The translations under genes were made by a program, and so were the position numbers. Below the pieces are notes generated by a model. It was not told the DNA's origin and did not search any database. It worked only from the letters and a program-made list of their open reading frames with translations. DNA of 64,000 bases, from positions 30,677 through 94,676 of the forward strand of contig JABDDK010000002.1 of the NCBI GenBank assembly GCA_013287665.1. The letters run 5' to 3'. Shown one piece after another: positions 59,878-64,000 of this stretch. Within the stretch, counting starts at the first letter, position 1, and each line of letters opens with the position of its first letter. The stretch is from Alphaproteobacteria bacterium. Its GTDB lineage: Bacteria > Pseudomonadota > Alphaproteobacteria > UBA9655.

Positions 59878-60873
59878 ATGTTGCGCATTCTTTTTATCTT
59901 ACTCATCCTTGTTTCTCCCGCCTACGCTGAGGAAAAGCCACAGGTTGTTACACTCACCGTCGTTAAGGAGGGTATTTTAATTCAAGACATCACGGGCATT
60001 GGAACGTTCACGCCATATAGCGATGTCGTCTTAAAATCAGAGATTGCGGGACGCATTGCTGACGTTTCCTTTAAAGATGGAGATCGAGCGAAACCTGATC
60101 AAGTCTTATTTACGCTTAACAATAAGGAACAAAAGGCTGCCGTCATGAAGGCGGAAGCGGCTCTTCACCTCAGTCAAAGCATGTTAAAGAGAAAGAAAAC
60201 ACTCACTCTAAAAAAGTTTATCAGCCCCCAAGATCTGGAGAATGTAGAAGCAAAGGTGAAGTCCGATCAAGGCGATTTGGACCTTGCAAAAGAAGAACTT
60301 GAGAAAACCCAAATTCGTGCGCCCTTTGATGGTGTGCTTTCTGACCGTAAGGTTTGTAAGGGGTCTTACGTCATCGAGGGTGATGAACTCGTGCGGATTC
60401 AAGACATCACACCCATCCGCTTGACCTTTCAAATCCCGCAAAAGGACATCCCCTTTATCAAAAAAGGCGATAAGGTTAAAGCAACGACGGATGTCTACCC
60501 TAACAAAATATTTGAGGGAACGATTGAAGCGATTGAACCCTCCGTTAATGAGAAAACACGGAGCGTCAAAGTCTTTGCAACCTTTGAGAATAAAGACGAA
60601 ACGTTGATTCCAGGCCTATATGCGCAAGCTCGCATCGCAACTCCCGTCAGCAAGGAAGCTGCCTTGTTGATCCCTGAGCAAACACTTGTGGTTCGACCAG
60701 ACAGCGTAAATGTCTACAAAAAGGTTGGGGACAAAGCCGTCCTCACAAAGATTACATTGGGTAACCGTACAGCGGACCTTGCTGAAGTCTTAACTGGCCT
60801 CAAAAAGGGCGATGAGATCGTCATTGAGGGTCAAGGTAAGATTCATGATGGGTCACTTATAAAGGCAAAATAA
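59878..60873 (+). CDS. RND efflux periplasmic adaptor (membrane fusion protein)
   Basis: The 331-residue protein has a signal peptide (MLRILFILLILVSPAYA), then the HlyD/RND adaptor layout: GIGTFTPYSDVVLKSEIAGRI lipoyl half, a helical hairpin (about residues 85-140), RAPFDGVLSDRKVCKGSYV second lipoyl half, and beta-barrel and membrane-proximal domains. It bridges the inner membrane pump with an outer membrane channel. The pump gene starts 2 nt after its stop. No TolC-type gene is in the window, so an unlinked channel must be shared. Confidence 0.9.
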   Translation: MLRILFILLILVSPAYAEEKPQVVTLTVVKEGILIQDITGIGTFTPYSDVVLKSEIAGRIADVSFKDGDRAKPDQVLFTLNNKEQKAAVMKAEAALHLSQSMLKRKKTLTLKKFISPQDLENVEAKVKSDQGDLDLAKEELEKTQIRAPFDGVLSDRKVCKGSYVIEGDELVRIQDITPIRLTFQIPQKDIPFIKKGDKVKATTDVYPNKIFEGTIEAIEPSVNEKTRSVKVFATFENKDETLIPGLYAQARIATPVSKEAALLIPEQTLVVRPDSVNVYKKVGDKAVLTKITLGNRTADLAEVLTGLKKGDEIVIEGQGKIHDGSLIKAK

Positions 60874-60875
60874 CC

Positions 60876-63800
60876 ATGTTTATTACTGACATAGCAATCA
60901 AGCGTCCCGTATTTTCGATGGCGCTCAGTTTGATGATTATCATTGTGGGATTTCTGTCCTACATGAATCTCAGCCTGCAGCAATATCCGGATGTGGAAGA
61001 GCCGATCATCGCTGTTGAAACCATGTATCCGGGTGCTGCTGCTCCTATCGTGGAGTCGAGAATTACGACGCGTCTCGAAGAAGCTTTATCAGGATTGTCA
61101 AATCTTGATTACATGGAATCCTCGAGCAGAACAGGCAAAAGTGCAATCACTCTTTATTTCCGTGGTGGCGCTTCCATGAGTGAAGCGGCCTCTGATACGC
61201 GGGAGCGGATTTCCCAGGTGCTTGATAGCTTGCCTGAGGAAGCAAAAGATCCAATCGTCAAGAAAAGCCCCGGGAAACAGGACTCCTTTATGTTCCTGAT
61301 GTTGACAAGCCCTAACCATAATGAACTTGAGCTTTATGATTACGCTGTCCGCAACCTTAAGGGTGCCTTTGAGTCTTTGCCTGGTGTAGGTGGCGTTCTC
61401 ATTTACGGAAATCCGTTAACCATGCAAGTGCGCCTCGATCGGGAGAAATTGAAGGCCTATAATTTAGCCGTCACTGATGTCCTTGAGACGCTTGAGCAAA
61501 ACACACAGGAAGTCTCATCTGGCAACATTGTTAAAGGAAAACGGCACGTTAACATTATCACAAGCTCAGGGCTCAACACGCCTCAAGAAATGGGCGAACT
61601 TGTCCTCACAAGCATGAATGGTCATGTGGTTCATCTGAAGGATGTTGCGACCGTAACGCTCGACAAGGAATCGGGTGAAAATCAATGGCTTCCTCGCTAC
61701 AATAAAAAGCCTGCGGTCTTTATCGGGCTCCAGAAAATGGCGGGTGGAAATATTCTTGCCATCTCTCAAACTGTTGCCGGGCTCTTTAACCAGCTCAAGG
61801 ACAACCTTCCGGATGGTATGGTTTTTGAGAGCGGATATAATTTTTCTGTATTTATTAAGGCTTCTATTAATGCTGTACAAAATACGATATTTGAAGCAAC
61901 TTTTCTTGTACTGCTCATTATTCTATTCTTCTTACACTCACCCCGGGCGGCCATCATTCCGCTGCTGACCATCCCGGTGTCATTGATAGGCTCGTTTGCG
62001 TTTTTGTATGCCTTCCATTGTTCGATCAACACAATCACATTGCTTGCGATGGTTCTTGCCATTGGTCTTGTTGTGGATGACGCCATCGTTGTTCTTGAAA
62101 ATATCCACCGCCATATTGAGGAAGGCCTCAAACCTTATGATGCGGCTCTTAAAGGGGCTCGAGAAGTCGGATTTGCTGTGATCGCTATGACGCTGACTCT
62201 CGCAACTGTTTATGCTCCGATTGCTTTCGTTCAAGGGCTGACAGGAAAGCTTTTTGCAGAGTTTGCTGTCTCCCTATCAGGAGCCGTTCTAATCTCTGGT
62301 CTTGTCGCTTTGACGCTCTCACCCATGATGTGCTCAAAGCTCCTGAAGCCTAAGGATAAGGAAAGCCACAACTGGATTTCAACGCGCATCGAAACCTTTA
62401 TCTCAAGCATCGCGTCCGCCTATCAAAAGAGCCTGATCAAAGCCCTCTCTTTTCCTAAGGTGTTATCAGGCATATTGGTATTTGTTCTCGTCGGAGGGGT
62501 GTTCACCTTTTATAAGCTCCCTTCCGAACTTGCGCCTCAAGAGGACCAAGGTGTTGTCTTTTCGTTTAGCCAAGGCCCTGAAGGCTCAACCATTGATTCT
62601 ATGTCAGAATATACGCCTGTTATTGAAAAATTGCTGGAGGATGTCCCTGAAAAAACAGGCGTCTTTTCGGTAACCGATCGCACTGGAATCTTTGGTGGCA
62701 TTACTCTTGCCCCCTGGTCTGAGCGCAAGCGCAGCCAATCCCAAGTCATTGATGACCTCAGAAAGCAGACAAAGGAAATTGCTGGAATTGAGCCTTTCGT
62801 CTTCCCCATGAGAAGCCTTATGTCAGGGGGTCAATCGGGTCTTCAGATGGGCATTAAAACCTCTGGCTCATATGAAGATCTCGAGAAGGATCTCGACAAG
62901 CTCGTCAAAAAACTGAAGGAATCCAGTTGTTTTGAAACCGTCAGTCATGACCTCTATCTTGCAACGCCCCAGCTCTCGGTTCAGATTGATCGCAACAAGG
63001 CTGCCTTATTGGGAGTCAAAGTTTCCGACATTGGCCGAACCTTAGAGGTCATGTTAAGTGGCTCTCGGCCTGTCACTTTCGAAAAGGACGGAAGACATTA
63101 CGATATCGTTGTTCAAGGTGAAGAACGGCACAAGCAGGACTATAGCGATATTGGGAATTTCTATGTGAAGTCTGAACCGCCTAAGGATGCAAGTGAAGAT
63201 CCAAATAAGAAGGGCTCTGATGATAAGTTTGGTCTTATCCCGTTGAGCAACCTTATCACATTGAAAGAACTCGCGATTCCAGCTGAACTCAGGCATCTCA
63301 ATAAAATGAGATCAGCAACGATCAATGCTGATCTTGCTCCAGCTTGTCGGACGGAAGAGGCTGTAACCTTGCTAAAAGCAGCTGTTAAGGAAACTCTTCC
63401 TGCCTCAGCCCAAATGGAGCCTGTCGGTAATTTACGTAAATTTATGGAATCTCAAGGTGAAATGTACCTGATGTTTATGGCATCTCTTCTTTTCATCTAT
63501 CTGGTGCTCGCCATTCAGTTTGAAAGCTTGCTCGATCCTCTTTTGATCATGGTGACAGTGCCCCTTTCAATGGCTGGCGCCCTTCTCGCCCTCTACCTTA
63601 CGGGAAGCACTCTCAATATCTTTAGCCAGGTGGGACTGATCACCCTTGTGGGGCTCATTACGAAGCATGGAATCTTGCTAGTCGAATTTGCGAACAAGCA
63701 AAAGGACGAAGGACTCTCTGTGAGGGATGCTGCCTTAAAGGCCGCCTCCATGCGTCTGAGACCCATCTTGATGACCACAGGTGCGATGGTACTCGGCGCC

Positions 63801-63944
63801 GTTCCTCTTGCTTTAGGATCAGGTGCGGGCGCTGAAAGCCGTCAACAAATCGGCTGGGTTCTCGTGGGAGGTTTATTGGGAGGAACTCTCTTTACACTCT
63901 ACGCTGTGCCATTTGTATACACAGTCATAAAGGGAAGACGCTAG
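60876..63944 (+). CDS. RND-family efflux permease (AcrB/MexF-like)
   Basis: The 1022-residue pump has the RND layout of 12 membrane helices with two large periplasmic loops. It begins FITDIAIKRPVFSMALSLMI and contains GLVVDDAIVVLENI, with the proton-relay Asp pair of helix IV. The C-terminal half repeats the pattern (LITLVGLITKHGILLVEFANKQ). It exports drugs, dyes or lipids by proton antiport. Together with the adaptor gene it forms a two-gene operon ending in another palindromic repeat. The substrate cannot be stated. Confidence 0.92.
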   Translation: MFITDIAIKRPVFSMALSLMIIIVGFLSYMNLSLQQYPDVEEPIIAVETMYPGAAAPIVESRITTRLEEALSGLSNLDYMESSSRTGKSAITLYFRGGASMSEAASDTRERISQVLDSLPEEAKDPIVKKSPGKQDSFMFLMLTSPNHNELELYDYAVRNLKGAFESLPGVGGVLIYGNPLTMQVRLDREKLKAYNLAVTDVLETLEQNTQEVSSGNIVKGKRHVNIITSSGLNTPQEMGELVLTSMNGHVVHLKDVATVTLDKESGENQWLPRYNKKPAVFIGLQKMAGGNILAISQTVAGLFNQLKDNLPDGMVFESGYNFSVFIKASINAVQNTIFEATFLVLLIILFFLHSPRAAIIPLLTIPVSLIGSFAFLYAFHCSINTITLLAMVLAIGLVVDDAIVVLENIHRHIEEGLKPYDAALKGAREVGFAVIAMTLTLATVYAPIAFVQGLTGKLFAEFAVSLSGAVLISGLVALTLSPMMCSKLLKPKDKESHNWISTRIETFISSIASAYQKSLIKALSFPKVLSGILVFVLVGGVFTFYKLPSELAPQEDQGVVFSFSQGPEGSTIDSMSEYTPVIEKLLEDVPEKTGVFSVTDRTGIFGGITLAPWSERKRSQSQVIDDLRKQTKEIAGIEPFVFPMRSLMSGGQSGLQMGIKTSGSYEDLEKDLDKLVKKLKESSCFETVSHDLYLATPQLSVQIDRNKAALLGVKVSDIGRTLEVMLSGSRPVTFEKDGRHYDIVVQGEERHKQDYSDIGNFYVKSEPPKDASEDPNKKGSDDKFGLIPLSNLITLKELAIPAELRHLNKMRSATINADLAPACRTEEAVTLLKAAVKETLPASAQMEPVGNLRKFMESQGEMYLMFMASLLFIYLVLAIQFESLLDPLLIMVTVPLSMAGALLALYLTGSTLNIFSQVGLITLVGLITKHGILLVEFANKQKDEGLSVRDAALKAASMRLRPILMTTGAMVLGAVPLALGSGAGAESRQQIGWVLVGGLLGGTLFTLYAVPFVYTVIKGRR

Positions 63945-63948
63945 CCCT

Positions 63949-63999
63949 CACCTCTCCCCTTTGTGGGAGAGGTCGACGCGCAGCGGCGGGTGAGGGGTT
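63949..63999 (+). repeat. Palindromic repeat copy at the window end
   Basis: TCACC, CTCTCCCCTTTGTGGGAGAG hairpin, CGACGCGCAGCGGCG hairpin, GGTGAGGGG. It begins 4 nt after the RND pump stop, the same position after the gene as the 53794 copy. Confidence 0.7.
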
Positions 64000-64000
64000 C

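Overview
The window is about 64 kb of an alphaproteobacterial chromosome with moderate-to-low GC. Several genes point to Alphaproteobacteria: an ATP12-type F1-ATPase assembly chaperone, a frataxin-like CyaY, MipZ, the AmgK/MurU pair for MurNAc recycling, and a Zn-tailed SecA. Many predicted exported proteins of unknown function, decayed genes, structured intergenic repeats and an STAND/TPR regulator fit a host-associated lineage such as the Holosporales/Paracaedibacter group. That placement is an inference and was not tested against any database.

Backbone, left part (1-26316): zapE (cut by the window edge), an RluC/RluD-type pseudouridine synthase, ATP12, a FadL-type porin, a tandem of small dimeric-barrel proteins, an MsbA-like ABC exporter, cyaY and tRNA-Ala(GGC). 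Then come tsaE-amgK-murU, a toxin-antitoxin pair, a short-chain dehydrogenase, and the overlapping run plsY-dprA-topA-rnr. They are followed by an epimerase, secA, two lipoproteins, mipZ with a J-like membrane protein, hslV, a HIT protein, a RimB-like protease with rimK, and tRNA-Arg(ACG).

Genomic island (about 26275-46644): a 20.3-kb element sits in the 3' part of tRNA-Arg(ACG). A 63-bp direct repeat with 3 mismatches bounds it. A tyrosine recombinase lies at the right end, an AlpA-like HTH protein at the left end, and matching tandem AGGTAGCA arm-type sites lie inside both ends. Cargo is a cluster of exported proteins, a Na+/solute symporter, a 1113-residue LuxR-HTH/transmembrane/STAND-NTPase/TPR protein, an exported FAD oxidoreductase, a BrnQ-type permease with a 46-residue membrane peptide beside it, two unknown genes, a DUF234-type ATPase and a TOTE-type primase-helicase. 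The exported-protein cluster and the FAD oxidoreductase share an approximately 105-bp upstream element with two TAGGGAAT boxes and a GATACC/GGTATC dyad. I propose these form one regulon, possibly controlled by the LuxR/STAND protein encoded between them.

Decayed zone and accessory backbone (46645-52320): a carboxylesterase, gene remnants, an IS982-type transposase remnant, three exported proteins of unknown function, and two tandem paralogous promoter-plus-hairpin units that look like roughly 55-nt RNA genes.

Backbone, right part (52320-64000): aldehyde dehydrogenase, a parvulin-type PPIase, trhO, a DUF983 protein, exported unknowns, a 59-residue protein with a structured leader, an MBL-fold hydrolase/tatD pair, and an RND efflux pair. 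A family of palindromic repeats that can fold as three-way junctions is scattered here, twice as inverted pairs.
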